Positions 8,498-8,744 of a stretch of 8,744 nt of DNA are shown here, piece by piece. The stretch is from CAZYMF01 sp964648215 (GTDB taxonomy: Bacteria; Desulfobacterota; Binatia; HRBIN30; JACQVA1): contig CAZYMF010000203.1 in the NCBI GenBank assembly GCA_964648215.1, positions 1 to 8,744 on the forward strand. The letters are read 5' to 3'. The first letter of the stretch is position 1; each line of letters starts with the position of its first letter. A model generated the notes under the pieces. It saw only the letters and a program-made list of their open reading frames with translations, ran no database searches and was not told the DNA's origin. A program made the position numbers and the translations under genes.

Positions 8498-8587
8498 GTG
8501 TAGGGCGGGCACAGCCCGCCGGCTGCGGAAGGCGGTAAGCGGCTTGCCCCGGCGTCGCGTTCACGGCGGGCCGTGCCCGCCCTACAC
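8498..8587. repeat. 90-bp inverted-repeat element (GTAGGGCGGGCAC family)
   Basis: The arms at 8498-8521 and 8564-8587 are inverted copies of 24 nt with one mismatch (A8513). Each outer end reads GTGTAGGGCGGGCAC, followed inward by GCCCGCCG. They enclose a 42-nt centre (8522-8563) with no open frame. A GATCC copy lies just outside each arm (8488-8492 and 8592-8596), either a target duplication or a continuation of the symmetry. GTAGGGCGGGCAC facing GTGCCCGCCCTAC is, from general knowledge, a frequent dispersed MITE- or REP-like repeat. The mobile nature is inference. Confidence 0.65.
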
Positions 8588-8627
8588 ACTGGATCCGCGC
8601 TGCTCGTCATTTTCATCCTTCTCGGGC

Positions 8628-8642
8628 GAAGCCACCGGCTTC
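8628..8642 (-). terminator. Small hairpin downstream of the right-edge gene
   Basis: GAAGCC (8628-8633) and GGCTTC (8637-8642) form a 6-bp perfect stem with a 3-nt loop, 50 nt after the stop of the minus-strand gene at the edge. There is no T run, so at best it is a weak or Rho-assisted ending signal. Confidence 0.22.
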
Positions 8643-8691
8643 ACGACGACTGTTTCCCGTTTCTCATTTTCTTCCGAGTCCGCCCGGCGCC

Positions 8692-8744
8692 TCACGGCGT
8701 CGGCTGGATGTCCTCCGCCCCGCGCACCCAGACCTCGTACCCCG
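8692..8744 (-). CDS. C-terminal end of an unidentified protein, cut by the window edge
   Basis: Reading the minus strand from 8742, sixteen codons (GYEVWVRGAEDIQPTP) run to a TGA at 8692-8694. Every one ends in G or C, as in the real genes of this window, which is the main reason for calling it. An alternative frame stays open longer, to 8582, but uses many A- or T-ending codons and gives a low-complexity charged tail. The product cannot be identified from so few residues. The gene would run in the same direction as the methyltransferase, about 450 bp upstream of it, and so is probably not in its operon. Confidence 0.45.
   Translation of the reverse strand, partial: GYEVWVRGAEDIQPTP

Larger units (their letters stand above)
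8239..8691. other. Gene-free region with clustered repeats
   Basis: A 453-bp stretch with no convincing coding frame. Nearest the methyltransferase is a possible promoter/operator zone with a direct repeat (8254-8300). Then come the nested C/G hairpin element (8349-8440), a separate 90-bp inverted-repeat element (8498-8587) and a short AT-richer tail (8591-8691) with one small hairpin. The long plus-strand frame that runs into this area is an antisense artefact of the two minus-strand genes. Confidence 0.7.

Noticed and set aside
8349..8587. Clustered repeats considered as a CRISPR array
   Set aside because: The units differ in sequence and are inverted rather than direct, with no regular spacer length and no cas genes nearby.
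8582..8743. 54-codon minus-strand open frame at the right edge
   Set aside because: It ends within the inverted-repeat element, is a low-complexity charged sequence and has many A/T-ending codons. The alternative frame ending at 8692 fits the codon use of the window better.

Overview
The window is a stretch of very GC-rich bacterial chromosome. It holds four complete, ordinary protein genes, one that can be read from two closely spaced GTG starts, and the last codons of a sixth gene at the right edge. Third codon positions are almost all G or C, starts include GTG, and the intergenic gaps carry families of short palindromic repeats. With a ParE-type topoisomerase, a FadD19-like acyl-CoA ligase and a long glutamine-dependent NAD+ synthetase, this suggests an environmental bacterium of the former delta-proteobacterial or Binatota-like kind. 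That placement is inference only: there is no rRNA or other phylogenetic marker here beyond the topoisomerase.

Layout, left to right: (1) a secreted or periplasmic M20-family metallopeptidase on the plus strand (123-1514). (2) A 122-bp convergent gap with a degenerate hairpin repeat and a GC hairpin directly after the next gene's stop. (3) parE-like topoisomerase IV subunit B on the minus strand (1637-3535). (4) A divergent intergenic region of about 220 bp, with a good sigma70-type promoter for parE and, only 4 bp further upstream, a perfect 16-bp-arm palindrome of the GGGGACAGGCACC type. (5) Glutamine-dependent NAD+ synthetase nadE on the plus strand (3762 or 3759 to 5777). (6) After only 7 bp, two minus-strand genes meeting it convergently and probably cotranscribed in the order methyltransferase (7459-8238) then acyl-CoA synthetase (5785-7395). 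(7) A 453-bp gene-free region (8239-8691) with a direct repeat, a nested C-run/G-run hairpin element and a 90-bp inverted-repeat element. (8) The C-terminal end of another minus-strand gene (8692-8744).

The genes do not form one pathway. ParE acts in chromosome decatenation and supercoiling control, NadE makes NAD+, the M20 peptidase probably cleaves peptides or N-acyl amino acids outside the cytoplasm, and the methyltransferase/acyl-CoA ligase pair probably belongs to fatty-acid, steroid-like or other lipid metabolism. I found no convincing novel multi-gene system. The points worth a second look are the three unrelated palindromic repeat families in the gaps and the two-gene ligase/methyltransferase unit.
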